Counted from the stretch's first letter, positions 1-8,497 are shown. The stretch: 64,000 bases of DNA from JAIBJN01 sp035762005 (GCA_035762005.1 DASTQA010000087.1:1-64000); one strand, 5' to 3'. Notes: a model not told the origin generated them from the letters alone. Numbers and translations: made by a program.

Positions 1-69
1 GAGCTCCCGCGCGACCTCAACAACCTCTGGACGGAGGGTGGCCTCCACCAGGCGCCGCCGTATCGCTAG
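1..69 (+). CDS. Amino-acid ABC transporter substrate-binding protein, C-terminal end (partial)
   Basis: The first 69 bases are an open frame of 22 codons ending in TAG. Its residues run ELPRDLNNLWTEGGL and finish with APPYR. An N-L-W-T-x-G-G-L stretch followed by APP(F/Y)R is the typical C-terminus of polar-amino-acid periplasmic binding proteins of the AapJ/BztA type. The rest of the gene lies before the window. It sits directly upstream of two permeases and an ATPase in the AapJQMP order, which supports the call. The stop is followed by a perfect palindrome before the first permease. Confidence 0.7.
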   Translation, partial: ELPRDLNNLWTEGGLHQAPPYR

Positions 70-76
70 AGCCCGA

Positions 77-110
77 ACGCGGGGCGGCGGCGCGCGCCGC
101 CGCCCCGCGT
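77..110 (+). terminator. Perfect 34-base palindrome between binding-protein and permease genes
   Basis: Two 17-base arms (77-93 and 94-110) are exact reverse complements, beginning ACGCGGGGCGG. The hairpin is almost pure G+C and lies 7 bases after the binding-protein stop and 10 bases before the permease start. No T-run follows. In ABC importer operons such hairpins commonly lower expression of the permease genes relative to the binding protein by partial termination or by stabilising the upstream mRNA. That role is inferred. Confidence 0.5.
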
Positions 111-120
111 CTCGCCGCCG

Positions 121-1293
121 GTGAGCGCCGTGACCACGACAACGCGCCGGCCGCCGCCATGGCGGAATGTCCGCGTGCTCCGCCTGGTCGGCCAGGCCGT
201 CTTCCTGGCGGCGGTCGCGGCGCTCCTCCTCTTCCTCCTCGACAACGTCGTCTACAACCTGCGCCGGCTCGGGATCCCGACCGGCTTCGACTACCTCGAC
301 CAGTCGGCCGGCTTCGCCATCCCGGAGTCCGACTTCCGCTCCTCGCAGAGCCTCCTGGACGCGCTCCTCGTCGGCGTCGAGAACACGGCCAAGGTCTCGC
401 TGCTCGGGATCGCCCTCGCGACCGTTCTCGGCGTCGCCGTCGGCGTCGCCCGCCTGTCGACGAACTGGCTCGTGCGCCGCGCGGCGGCTGCCTACGTCGA
501 GGCGTTCCGGAACGTCCCCGTCCTCATCATCATCATCTTCCTCTGGCTCGGGGTCTTCCTGCGGTTGCCGCCGATCGGCCGGGCGGTCGAGATCCTCGAC
601 GTCGTCGTCCTCTCGAACCGCGGGCTCGTCGTGGCCTGGTTCGACAAGACCGGAAGCGGAGCGGCGTTCGGCGTCGTCGCGCTCGTCGGGCTCCTGCTCG
701 CGGCGGCCGTCTGGGTCTGGCGCACGCGCCGGTTCGACCGCACGGGCCAGCCGCACCGGCGGGTCCTGTGGGCGTGCGGCGTGCTCCTCGCCGTCCTCGC
801 GGCCGGGTTCTTCGCCACCGGCCGGCCGTGGACGGTCGCCACGCCCGAGCGCGGGGCGCTCGCGACCACGGGCGGGTTCCGCCTCAGCCCCGAGTACGCG
901 GCCCTCCTCCTCGGTCTCACGCTCTACACGGCGAGCCACATCGCCGAGATCGTCCGCGGGAGCATCCTCGGGGTCCCCCGCGGGCAGTCGGAGGCCGCGA
1001 ACGCCGTCGGGCTCTCCGGCATCCAGCGACTCCGGCACGTGGTCCTCCCGCAGGCCTTCCGCATCTCGATCCCGCCGGTGGCCAACCAGTACCTGAACCT
1101 CGTCAAGAACTCGTCGCTCGGCGTCGCCGTGAGCTACTACGAGGTGACGAAGATCACGCAGGTCTCGATCTCGCAGCGGGCGCCCGCCGTCCAGGCGATC
1201 CTCCTCCTCATGGGGATCTACCTCGTCTTCTCGCTCTCGATCGCGTTCGTGACCAACCTCGTGAACCGGCGGCTGGCCCTCAGGGAGCGGTGA
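121..1293 (+). CDS. aapQ: Polar amino-acid ABC transporter permease, AapQ/GltJ-like
   Basis: A 390-residue inner-membrane permease of the HisM/AapQ family. The sequence shows an N-terminal membrane segment, a large loop, then the permease core. The cytoplasmic EAA loop reads EAANAVGLSG followed by LPQAFRISIPP, the contact site for the ATPase. The start is GTG at 121, 10 bases after the palindrome. Its TGA stop shares a base with the ATG of the next permease (TGATG), so the two are probably translationally coupled and form a heterodimeric channel. Length fits AapQ-type subunits, which carry an extra periplasmic insertion. The substrate cannot be read from sequence; glutamate, aspartate or general L-amino acids are usual for this family. 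Confidence 0.88.
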   Translation: MSAVTTTTRRPPPWRNVRVLRLVGQAVFLAAVAALLLFLLDNVVYNLRRLGIPTGFDYLDQSAGFAIPESDFRSSQSLLDALLVGVENTAKVSLLGIALATVLGVAVGVARLSTNWLVRRAAAAYVEAFRNVPVLIIIIFLWLGVFLRLPPIGRAVEILDVVVLSNRGLVVAWFDKTGSGAAFGVVALVGLLLAAAVWVWRTRRFDRTGQPHRRVLWACGVLLAVLAAGFFATGRPWTVATPERGALATTGGFRLSPEYAALLLGLTLYTASHIAEIVRGSILGVPRGQSEAANAVGLSGIQRLRHVVLPQAFRISIPPVANQYLNLVKNSSLGVAVSYYEVTKITQVSISQRAPAVQAILLLMGIYLVFSLSIAFVTNLVNRRLALRER

Positions 1294-2549
1294 TGGCTAC
1301 GCGGATCGACACGCTCGAGCCCGTCCCCGCTCCCGAGCGCCCGCCCGAGCGGCGCCTCTCCCCGAGGGAGTGGGCGCGCGAGAACCTCGTCGGGACCCCC
1401 TTCGACACCGTCCTGACGATCGTCTTCGCGCTCGTCGTCGCCTGGCTCGTCTACCGCCTCGGCAAGTTCGTCCTCGTCGACGCGCGCTGGGAGATCATCG
1501 AGCGCAACATCACGAACCTCATGGTCTCCCGCTTCCCGCGCGACGAGCTGTGGCGGGTCTGGGCGGCGCTCCTCGTGCTCGCGCCCTCGCTCGGGTTCGG
1601 TGCGGGCTCGGCCGCGGCGGCGCGGCGGCGCGAGGTCGCGGAGGGACGGGCGGCGGCGCCGCCCGAGCGGGCCTCCGCGCTCCGCCGCGCAGGCCCGGGG
1701 CTCCTTCTCGCCGCCGTCCTCCTCTGGTTCGCCCAGTCGCTCCAGGCGACGTTCCTCACCCTGGTCGTCGGAATCCTCGGAGCCGGCGGGTACCTCCTCG
1801 GCCGGCGGCTCTCGCTCGCCGGGACGAGGGCCGCGCTCGTCGTGCTCGCCGGCATCGTCGTCGCGTACGGGCTCGTGACCGCGTTCGGCGGAGTCGGCTG
1901 GGAGGACTGGGGCGGCTTCATGCTCACCGTCTTCCTCGCCGTCGGCGGCATCCTCCTCGCCTTCCCCTTCGGCGTCCTCCTCGCGCTCGGGCGCCGCTCG
2001 TCGCTCCCGGCCGTGCGCGCTGTGTGCGTCGCCTACATCGAGCTGTTCCGCGGCGTGCCGCTGATCGCCGTCCTCTTCATGGGGGCGTTCATGATCGGGT
2101 TCCTCCTGCCCGAGGGCGTCGACCGGCCGAGCCTGGTGACGCGCGCCCTGATCGCGCTCGTCCTCTTCACCGCCGCCTACGTGGCCGAGATCGTTCGGGG
2201 AGGGCTGCAGGGCGTTCCCGCCGGCCAGGTCGAGGCCGCGCAGGCCCTCGGGCTCTCGCCCGTCCGGATCACGACCCGGATCGTCCTGCCGCAGGCGCTC
2301 CGCAACGTGATCCCGGGCCTCGTCGGCCAGTTCATCAGCCTCTTCAAGGACACGTCGCTCGTGGCCATCATCGGGCTGACCGAGCTCCTGAACGTCTCTC
2401 GGAACATCACGGCGCAGCCGGACTTTCTCGCCCAGGGGCTCATCGTCGAGACGCTCGTCTTCGCGGCCTTCGTCTACTGGACGGGGGCATACTGGATGTC
2501 GCGCGAGAGCCAGCGGCTCGAGCGGCGGCTCGGACTGGGGGAGCGATGA
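1293..2549 (+). CDS. aapM: Polar amino-acid ABC transporter permease, AapM/GltK-like
   Basis: A 418-residue permease, the partner of the preceding AapQ-like subunit. ATG at 1293 overlaps the previous stop. The N-terminal 50 residues are soluble; several membrane segments follow, with a long basic loop (about residues 100-125). The EAA loop reads EAAQALGLSPVRI then LPQALRNVIPG, ending in FKDTSLVAIIG, all standard for the HisM/GltK family. Its stop overlaps the start of the ATPase gene by four bases (ATGA). The N-terminal extension and loop explain the length above the usual 220-380 residues. Confidence 0.87.
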   Translation: MATRIDTLEPVPAPERPPERRLSPREWARENLVGTPFDTVLTIVFALVVAWLVYRLGKFVLVDARWEIIERNITNLMVSRFPRDELWRVWAALLVLAPSLGFGAGSAAAARRREVAEGRAAAPPERASALRRAGPGLLLAAVLLWFAQSLQATFLTLVVGILGAGGYLLGRRLSLAGTRAALVVLAGIVVAYGLVTAFGGVGWEDWGGFMLTVFLAVGGILLAFPFGVLLALGRRSSLPAVRAVCVAYIELFRGVPLIAVLFMGAFMIGFLLPEGVDRPSLVTRALIALVLFTAAYVAEIVRGGLQGVPAGQVEAAQALGLSPVRITTRIVLPQALRNVIPGLVGQFISLFKDTSLVAIIGLTELLNVSRNITAQPDFLAQGLIVETLVFAAFVYWTGAYWMSRESQRLERRLGLGER

Positions 2550-3292
2550 GCGCGGAGAACGGCCAGAGCATGATCCGGCTGGAGGGCGTCTCGAAGTGGT
2601 TCGGCGACTTCCAGGCGCTGAAGGGAGTCGACCTCGGCGTCGAGCGCCGGGAGGTCGTCGTCGTCTGCGGCCCCTCGGGGTCCGGAAAGTCGACGATGAT
2701 CCGCTGCATCAACCGGCTCGAGAAGCACGACCGGGGGCGCATCGTCGTCGACGGGATCGAGCTCTCGGACGACCTGCGGAACATTCAGGAGGTCCGCCGG
2801 GAGGTCGGCATGGTTTTCCAGCAGTTCAACCTCTTCCCGCACCTGACGGTGCTCGAGAACGTGACCCTCGCGCCGCGCCAGGTGCGGCGCTGGAACAAGG
2901 CGAAGGCGAAGGAGAAGGCGATGGAGCACCTCCACCGCGTGCGCATTCCCGAGCAGGCGCACAAGTACCCGCTCCAGCTCTCGGGCGGTCAGCAGCAGCG
3001 CGTGGCGATCGCCCGGGCGCTCGCCATGGAGCCGAAGATCATGCTCTTCGACGAGCCGACGTCGGCGCTCGACCCGGAGATGATCAAGGAGGTGCTCGAC
3101 GTCATTGCGGAGCTGGCCGAGTCCGGTATGACGATGATCGTCGTCACGCACGAGATGGGCTTCGCCCGCGCGGTCGCGAACCGCATGGTCTTCATGGCCG
3201 ACGGCGAGATCGTCGAAGTGGGCACGCCCGAGCACTTCTTCGAGAACCCGCAGGAGGAGCGGACGAAGCAGTTCCTCGCCCAGATCCTGTAG
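2546..3292 (+). CDS. aapP: Amino-acid ABC transporter ATP-binding protein, AapP/GlnQ-like
   Basis: A 248-residue ABC ATPase that powers the AapQM channel from the cytoplasmic face. It has Walker A (GPSGSGKST), the Q-loop (VFQQFNLFPH), the signature LSGGQQQRVAIARALA, Walker B (IMLFDEPTSALDPE) and the switch histidine (VVTHEMGFA). These are all intact, and the order and length match GlnQ/AapP. ATG at 2546 overlaps the upstream stop (ATGA). A second ATG at residue 9 (MIRLEGV) is a possible alternative start. The following gene is convergent, 7 bases away, so the importer operon ends here. Confidence 0.93.
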   Translation: MSAENGQSMIRLEGVSKWFGDFQALKGVDLGVERREVVVVCGPSGSGKSTMIRCINRLEKHDRGRIVVDGIELSDDLRNIQEVRREVGMVFQQFNLFPHLTVLENVTLAPRQVRRWNKAKAKEKAMEHLHRVRIPEQAHKYPLQLSGGQQQRVAIARALAMEPKIMLFDEPTSALDPEMIKEVLDVIAELAESGMTMIVVTHEMGFARAVANRMVFMADGEIVEVGTPEHFFENPQEERTKQFLAQIL

Positions 3293-3299
3293 CCCGCCG

Positions 3300-5450
3300 C
3301 TAGAGCAGCTCGGCGATCCGGGCGGCGGCGCGGGCGGCGCCGTCCGTCTCGACCGGCAGGTACTCGACCTCGCGGCCGATCTCCTCGGCGATTGCGGTCG
3401 CGATCACCTCGGGCGTCGACTCGTCGAAGTCCATGCGGCGACCGGCGCCGTAGCGCTCCAGCCGGTGGCGCACGTGGTGGTTCTGCTCGAAGTGGTGGCG
3501 GAGCGGGAAGTAGAGGAACGGACGCCCGTTCGCGGTCAGCTCCATCGCCGTCGTCAGGCCGCCCTGGACGACCGCGAGGTCGCACGCTCCGAGCTGGAGA
3601 TAGAGGTCGTGCACGTACCCGTGGATCTCGAGCCCCTCGTCCTGGGGTAGCGAGCCCGGGTCGATGCGCGGGCCGGCGACCACGACCATCCGGAGCTCGG
3701 GCACCTCGCGCTTGGCCTGCGGGAAGGCGGCGATCACGCGCCTGAGGAGTTGGCCCCCCACGCCCGAGCCGCCCACGGTGACGATGCAGACCTGCTCGCG
3801 GGGGCCCCAGCCGAGCTCGGCACGGAGCTTCTCCCGGTCGGCGACGGGCTCGAACCCGGTCACGTAGCCGGCGAAGTCGTAGTGCTGCTCGGTCCAGTCG
3901 CGGATCGCGGGCAGCTCGGGCCCGAACGAGTCGGGCACGACGTCCTCCGGGTTGCCGACGAAGATCGCCCGGTCGCGGATGCGGGGGAAGCGCGCGATGT
4001 GCTCGATCATCTCGGCGTTGTAGTCGGCCGTCAGGAACGCCTCGCGCTCGCCGCCGTCCTGCATCGGCAGCCAGCCGACGAAGTCCGTGAGCCAGACGTA
4101 GGCCGCCGACTTGAGCTCCGGGTTCTCGTGCAGGAAGTAGTCGAGCTCCCACGACTCGTCCCCGATCCAGAGGTCGTAGTCCTCGTCGCGGACGACGTCG
4201 TGGAAGAGCATGAAGTTGGCCACGAGGATCTCGTCCATGCGCCGGATCGCCTGGAAGGCGTGCAGGTCGTGCTCGGCCGACTCGCTCTCGATGTGCGTCG
4301 ACTCGCTCGCGAGCTCGGCGCTCGCGGGATGGATGCGCTCGCCCTCCGCCTCGAGCATGGTCGTGACGGGGTGCTGCGCCAGCCAGTCGATCTCGAGGTC
4401 GGGCACGAGCGTGCGCAGCTCCTGCGCGATCGCGACGTCGCGCCGGGCATGCCCGAGTCCGATGGGCGACGAGACGTAGAGCGCTCGTCTGCGGCGCGCG
4501 AGCGAGCGGGTCCAGCGTTGCACCCGCGGCTCCGGCGGGGCGACCGAATCGCCCAGCTCCCGCAGCAGGCCGTTGACCTTCACGGGATGGCGGGCCTGCG
4601 GCAGATGGCCGGCGCCCTCGAGCGTGACGAGCGTGCCCCCCGTGAGCTCGGCGACGGCGGCCGCCCGCTCGCGCGTCTGGCACGCGTCCAGGTCCCCGTG
4701 GACGACGAGCACGGGGCAGCGTACGCCCTCGCAGAGCGCGCGCGCCTCCTCCGCGCTCGTCCACGGCGGCGGCGCCTCCTCGTCGGCCAGGGCGAGCGTC
4801 TCGGGGTCGGTGCCGAGGCCCCACTCGACGCAGTCCTCGATCGCCTTCGTCGAGTGCGGCTCGGGAAGCTGCTGCGAGAAGAAGAACTCGAGGAAGCCCC
4901 GGAAGTCGCGGCGCCAGTAGTGGATGTTGCACTTCGCCCAGCCCTCGTCGGTGTCGAGCGGCCGGTCGAACGGGAACCGCGTGTAGTTCTCGTGCGCCGG
5001 CGTGAGCCCCGGCACGCACGGCGCGAGGGCCGCGAGCCCGCGAACCCGCTCCGGGTGCGTCGCGGCGAGCATCAGCGCCCAGCCGCCCCCGTCGCAGAGG
5101 CCGGCGACGACGGCCGTCTCGGCGCCGGTCGCGTCGAGGACGGCGCGCCCGTCCTCGACGAACTCCCAGTAGCCGTACGCGGCTGCGGTCTGGGGCCGGT
5201 CCGAGCGGCCGTTGCCGCGCGGGTCGAACGTGACGACGCGGAACCTGCGCGCGAGGTACGGGACCTGGGCCTTCCAGAGCCGCGAGTGGGAGATCGGCGA
5301 CGTCGGGAAGAGGAGGAACGTCGTCTCGTTGCCCCGGCCGTAGACCTCGTAGAAGACGCGGACGCCCTCGCGCTCCACGAAGCCGTCCTCGCACGGGGCG
5401 CGCGCGCGGGTCTGCTCCCGGGCGGGGGCGATCGTCTGCGCGACGCTCAC
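3300..5450 (-). CDS. Alpha/beta hydrolase fused to a GT-B glycosyltransferase
   Basis: A 716-residue two-domain protein. Residues about 20-300 form an alpha/beta hydrolase; the nucleophile elbow is GLCDGG, with Cys119 where most relatives have Ser, Asp253/255 in HGDLD and His282 in GAGHLP. Residues about 322-716 form a GT-B glycosyltransferase of the UGT/MurG type: an N-terminal GLGHARRD loop, then SGVGG and the donor-binding stretch QGGLTTAMELTANG followed by PLRHHFEQNHH. GTG at 5450 overlaps the upstream hydrolase stop by four bases (GTGA). The hydrolase half resembles that upstream gene, so the pair probably arose by tandem duplication followed by fusion. It is the last gene of the SBP56 operon. 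Substrate unknown; modification of a small acyl or aldehyde metabolite is only a guess. Confidence 0.85.
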   Translation of the reverse strand: MSVAQTIAPAREQTRARAPCEDGFVEREGVRVFYEVYGRGNETTFLLFPTSPISHSRLWKAQVPYLARRFRVVTFDPRGNGRSDRPQTAAAYGYWEFVEDGRAVLDATGAETAVVAGLCDGGGWALMLAATHPERVRGLAALAPCVPGLTPAHENYTRFPFDRPLDTDEGWAKCNIHYWRRDFRGFLEFFFSQQLPEPHSTKAIEDCVEWGLGTDPETLALADEEAPPPWTSAEEARALCEGVRCPVLVVHGDLDACQTRERAAAVAELTGGTLVTLEGAGHLPQARHPVKVNGLLRELGDSVAPPEPRVQRWTRSLARRRRALYVSSPIGLGHARRDVAIAQELRTLVPDLEIDWLAQHPVTTMLEAEGERIHPASAELASESTHIESESAEHDLHAFQAIRRMDEILVANFMLFHDVVRDEDYDLWIGDESWELDYFLHENPELKSAAYVWLTDFVGWLPMQDGGEREAFLTADYNAEMIEHIARFPRIRDRAIFVGNPEDVVPDSFGPELPAIRDWTEQHYDFAGYVTGFEPVADREKLRAELGWGPREQVCIVTVGGSGVGGQLLRRVIAAFPQAKREVPELRMVVVAGPRIDPGSLPQDEGLEIHGYVHDLYLQLGACDLAVVQGGLTTAMELTANGRPFLYFPLRHHFEQNHHVRHRLERYGAGRRMDFDESTPEVIATAIAEEIGREVEYLPVETDGAARAAARIAELL

Positions 5451-6349
5451 GGGAGCGACTCGACGAACTCGCGGAGGAGGAGGTTGACCTTCACCGGGTC
5501 GCGGGCGAGCGGGATGTGGCCGGAGCCCTCGAGCACGACGAGCTGCCCACCCGTCGCCTCCGCGAGCGCCGCCCCGTGCGCGAGCGGCCGGATCGCGTCC
5601 TGCTCGCCGTGGAGGACGAGCACCGGGCAGCGCACGCGCGCGCAGAGCGCGAGGGTCTCCTCCCGCGTCGCGAGCCCGGGAGCGACGTGCGTCAGCGCGA
5701 GCGTCTCCGGTTCCGTCTCGAGCCCCCAGCCGACGCAGTCCTCGATCTGCTTCGTCGAGTGCGCCTCGGTGAAGCACTGCGCGAAGAAGAACTCGAGGAA
5801 CCCGCGGTAGTCGCGCAGCCAGTAGGGGCGGTTGTACTTCGCCCAGCCCTCGTCCGTGTCGAGCTCCTCGTCGAAGGACCGGAGCGCCGCCCGCTCGGGG
5901 TGAGGCTCGCCGATCGGGAGGGCCGGCCCGATGAAGGCCGCCGCCGCCACGCGCTCCGCGTGCCCGGCGGCGAGGCGGAGCGCGCGGTCCGCCCCGAGCG
6001 AGAGGGAGACGAGGACCGCGCGACCTGTCCCCGTCGCGTCCATGACCGCGAGCGCGTCGGCGGCGAACTCGGTCTCCGCGTAGGCCTCGGCCGTCTGCGG
6101 ACGGTCCGACATGCCGTTCCCGCGCCCGTCGAAGGCCAGGACGCGGAAGTGGCGGGCGAAGTACGGGATCTGCAGCTTCCAGACGCGGGAGTGCACGATC
6201 GACCAGGTCGGGAGGAGGAGCACGGTCGGCTCGCCTGTCCCGTACGCCTCGTAGAAGACCCTGACGCCGTCGCGCTCGACGTAGCCCTCCTCGTCGGGGT
6301 AGCGCGCCCGCGACTGCTCACGCGTCGTCACCGCCTCCGCCGTCGTCAT
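5447..6349 (-). CDS. Alpha/beta hydrolase
   Basis: A 300-residue single-domain alpha/beta hydrolase. The predicted nucleophile is Ser117 in VSLSLGA, where the first glycine of the usual G-x-S-x-G is replaced by Ser115. The acid is in LHGEQD and the base in GSGHIP. Blocks such as FDGRGNGMSDRPQTA and DTDEGWAKYN are nearly identical to those in the hydrolase half of the downstream fusion protein. ATG at 6349 overlaps the TetR stop (ATGA) and its own stop overlaps the next start (GTGA), so it is co-translated with both neighbours. Activity is not assignable; the SBP56 context suggests a detoxification or C1-sulfur role. Confidence 0.83.
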   Translation of the reverse strand: MTTAEAVTTREQSRARYPDEEGYVERDGVRVFYEAYGTGEPTVLLLPTWSIVHSRVWKLQIPYFARHFRVLAFDGRGNGMSDRPQTAEAYAETEFAADALAVMDATGTGRAVLVSLSLGADRALRLAAGHAERVAAAAFIGPALPIGEPHPERAALRSFDEELDTDEGWAKYNRPYWLRDYRGFLEFFFAQCFTEAHSTKQIEDCVGWGLETEPETLALTHVAPGLATREETLALCARVRCPVLVLHGEQDAIRPLAHGAALAEATGGQLVVLEGSGHIPLARDPVKVNLLLREFVESLP

Positions 6350-6933
6350 CGCTTCTCCCGCGCCGCCAGCCACCCGTCGATCCAGGCGAGGAGCTCGCCG
6401 TGGCCCGTCGTGATCCCCTGCGCCCGCTCGAGGATGATGCCCTCGTTGAAGGTCATGACGAGCGAGACGAGGGCGTCGAGCGGCATCTCGATCCCGTAGC
6501 GCTCGTGGGGCGCCGCGAAGGCCTCCGTCAGCACGGCCCGCCACTCACCGTTCACGCGGGCGATCTCGTCCCGGAGCTCCGGGCGGTTCCAGGAGAGCGC
6601 CTGGAGCTCGAGCCAGATCTTCTCGTACTCGACGTCGTCGCCCACGAGGTAGCGCATCGCCTGCCTCCACTTCTCGAGGAAGGGGATCTCCGGATCGGCG
6701 TACATCGCGCGCTGGCGCTCCGTCAGCCGCTCGGTGAACCGCTCGAGCACGTGGACGAGCAGGTTCTCCATCGAGCCGAAGTAGTAGTGGACGAGGCCGT
6801 GGTTGACGCCCGCCTCCTCGGCCACGCGGCGGGTCGTGATCCCGGCGTGTCCGACCTGGACGAGCAGCCGCTCGGCCGCGTCGAGGAGCGCCCCCTCCGC
6901 GGCCGAGCGTGCCACCGTCGCCGCATCCGTCAA
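6346..6933 (-). CDS. TetR/AcrR-family transcriptional regulator
   Basis: A 195-residue TetR repressor. The N-terminal helix-turn-helix is at about residues 12-60, with GITTRRVAEEAGVN and the recognition stretch LVHYYFGSMENLL. The C-terminal ligand-binding half is variable, as expected. The TTG start at 6933 overlaps the stop of a 51-residue ORF by four bases (TTGA), matching the coupling seen elsewhere here; a GTG six codons later is an alternative. It is encoded inside the SBP56 operon, whose promoter is overlapped by TetR-like palindromes (8450-8480), so autoregulation of the whole operon is likely. Confidence 0.9.
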   Translation of the reverse strand: MTDAATVARSAAEGALLDAAERLLVQVGHAGITTRRVAEEAGVNHGLVHYYFGSMENLLVHVLERFTERLTERQRAMYADPEIPFLEKWRQAMRYLVGDDVEYEKIWLELQALSWNRPELRDEIARVNGEWRAVLTEAFAAPHERYGIEMPLDALVSLVMTFNEGIILERAQGITTGHGELLAWIDGWLAAREKR

Positions 6934-7085
6934 CGCGGCCTCCGCCGGCGGAGCCGCCTGCCGAGGCGGTCGAGCCGGGCGCGGAGGACGAGGAGGGCCA
7001 TCGGCAGCGCGGCGCCGCCGCTCACGAGCGCCGCGGCGAGCGCCTCCTCGCCCATGTGGTGACCGAACAGCATTGCTGCCCCCAT
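6930..7085 (-). CDS. Small hydrophobic protein with arginine-rich tail
   Basis: A 51-residue ORF between the SBP56 and TetR genes. ATG at 7085 is preceded by a perfect AAGGAG Shine-Dalgarno five bases away, and its stop overlaps the TetR start (TTGA). Both facts argue that it is translated. The middle (residues about 13-31) is hydrophobic, beginning EEALAAALVSGG, and the last 19 residues hold ten arginines, so a single membrane helix with a positive cytoplasmic tail is plausible. I recognise no family. It may be a membrane anchor or simply a coupling leader for TetR. Confidence 0.6.
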   Translation of the reverse strand: MGAAMLFGHHMGEEALAAALVSGGAALPMALLVLRARLDRLGRRLRRRRPR

Positions 7086-7122
7086 TTCTACTCCTTGCCC
7101 GGGCGCGAGGCCGGCGCCACGG

Positions 7123-8439
7123 TCACTGGAAGATCTCCGTCGTGCAGTCCCCGCCCTGCAGGCGCACCTCGTGCGCCCGGGCGGGACCGCCGGGACGATC
7201 GTGGAAGTCGACGAAGAAGCTCGGGTCGACCGCCATGGAGCCGTCGTCGGCGACGTCGACCTTCAGCAGCCAGGAGCGGAGCTCCGGGTAGAACTGGTTG
7301 TCCCAGGTGGAGTAGAGCGAGTTCGTCACGTAGAGCCGCCTCCCGTCGAGGGAGAGCTGGAGCATCTGCGGCCCGCCGTTCACGTCCCGGCCTGCGTCGC
7401 TCGGCTTCCCGAGCACGCCGCCGAGCCACAGCCGGCCCGTCAGCTTCGGGCTTGCCGGGTCGGAGACGTCGTAGCGGCGCAGGTCGCCGTGCAGCCAGTT
7501 CGAGAGGTAGAGCGCCTTGTCGTCCATCGAGAGCACGAGGTCGGTGATGAGGGCCGGGACCGGGAACGGCCAGCCCTCGAGCTCGACCGGATCCGTCGTG
7601 ATCACCGGCTCGGCCGACCAGGTGCCGTTGCCGCGCGAGAAGTGCCAGACGTTGCTCGAGAGAGCGACGCCGACGAACCCCTCCTCGGCGTCGGGGTCGT
7701 GCAGGAACCTGATCTCGAGGGGGACGAGGCCCGCGTCGCCGAGATCGACCGTCTGCGCCAGCGTGCGGTCGTCGAGATTCCAGAAGTTCAGATGGCGACC
7801 GTACCGCCCGGCCGCGACGTGCGCGGGGTCGAAGCCCGGCTCGAAGGCGTTCGGCTCGCCGAACTCCGAGGAGACGAGCGTGTTCCGGCGCGGCTGGTAC
7901 CAGAAGTCGTAGTTCATCGCCGGGTGCGGGCCGCCGTTCTCCCAGCGGCCCTTCACCTCGAACGTCTTCGCGTCGAGGACGGCGAAGCCGCCGGCCGCGT
8001 TGCCGTCGCCGTCGCCGAGCATGCTCATGACGACGTTGTCGCCCGGCATGCAGTGGACGGTGTGAGGGCGCGTGTAGCCGGTCTTCGCGAGGAGCTCCTC
8101 GGGCTCGATCACCTTCTCGATCGTCGGCCGGCGCGGGTCGGCGGCGACGTCGAGGACGTGGACTCGGGAGGAGCGAAAGCCCGGCATGATGAGGTGCGAG
8201 CGGTCCGGGCCGTGGCAGGCCGACGAGCAGCGGTTCCAGCCGTAGTGGTGCAGCTCGTCGCCGACGTTCGGCATCGGCGTCTCGTGGATCACCCGCCCGT
8301 CCTCGGCATCGACCACGGCGAGGAAGTCGGGTGCCTCGACGCCGGTGCCCTCGTGCAGGCACGCGACGTAGAGGAGCTCTTCCGGAGTGGCTCGCATCGC
8401 CTCCTGCGGCGAGGCGTGGAACGACGCTGGAGTGGTCAT
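7123..8439 (-). CDS. mtoX: SBP56-family protein, probable methanethiol oxidase
   Basis: A 438-residue selenium-binding-protein-56 family beta-propeller. The diagnostic CSSACHGPDRSHLIMPG block is present near residue 75, with further conserved blocks HTVHCMPGD and SVDGRRLYVTNSL-like (LSLDGRRLYVTNSLYSTWD). Bacterial SBP56 proteins are copper-dependent methanethiol oxidases that give formaldehyde, H2S and H2O2; some are periplasmic, but no signal peptide is visible here. ATG at 8439 has an AAGGAGG box 5 bases upstream; a TTG further upstream would remove the operator from the leader and is less likely. It is first in an operon with a TetR regulator and fits the C1 theme of the window. Confidence 0.87.
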   Translation of the reverse strand: MTTPASFHASPQEAMRATPEELLYVACLHEGTGVEAPDFLAVVDAEDGRVIHETPMPNVGDELHHYGWNRCSSACHGPDRSHLIMPGFRSSRVHVLDVAADPRRPTIEKVIEPEELLAKTGYTRPHTVHCMPGDNVVMSMLGDGDGNAAGGFAVLDAKTFEVKGRWENGGPHPAMNYDFWYQPRRNTLVSSEFGEPNAFEPGFDPAHVAAGRYGRHLNFWNLDDRTLAQTVDLGDAGLVPLEIRFLHDPDAEEGFVGVALSSNVWHFSRGNGTWSAEPVITTDPVELEGWPFPVPALITDLVLSMDDKALYLSNWLHGDLRRYDVSDPASPKLTGRLWLGGVLGKPSDAGRDVNGGPQMLQLSLDGRRLYVTNSLYSTWDNQFYPELRSWLLKVDVADDGSMAVDPSFFVDFHDRPGGPARAHEVRLQGGDCTTEIFQ

Positions 8440-8449
8440 GTGCGCCTCC

Positions 8450-8497
8450 TTAGTCAAGTGACTTAGACATTTGACTAAACAGAGACGTCCTTGTCAA
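8450..8497 (-). promoter_or_regulatory. SBP56-operon promoter overlapped by TetR-type palindromes
   Basis: On the minus strand a consensus -35 TTGACA (8497-8492) is followed after 17 bases by TCAAAT (8474-8469), a four-of-six match to TATAAT. The -10 region lies inside palindromic sequence: TTAGTCAA (8450-8457) and TTGACTAA (8471-8478) are exact inverted repeats, and AGTCA-N2-TGACT (8452-8463) is a second, nested dyad. Two adjacent dyads over a -10 box are typical of TetR-family operators. The TetR encoded in the operon is the obvious candidate ligand. Confidence 0.7.
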
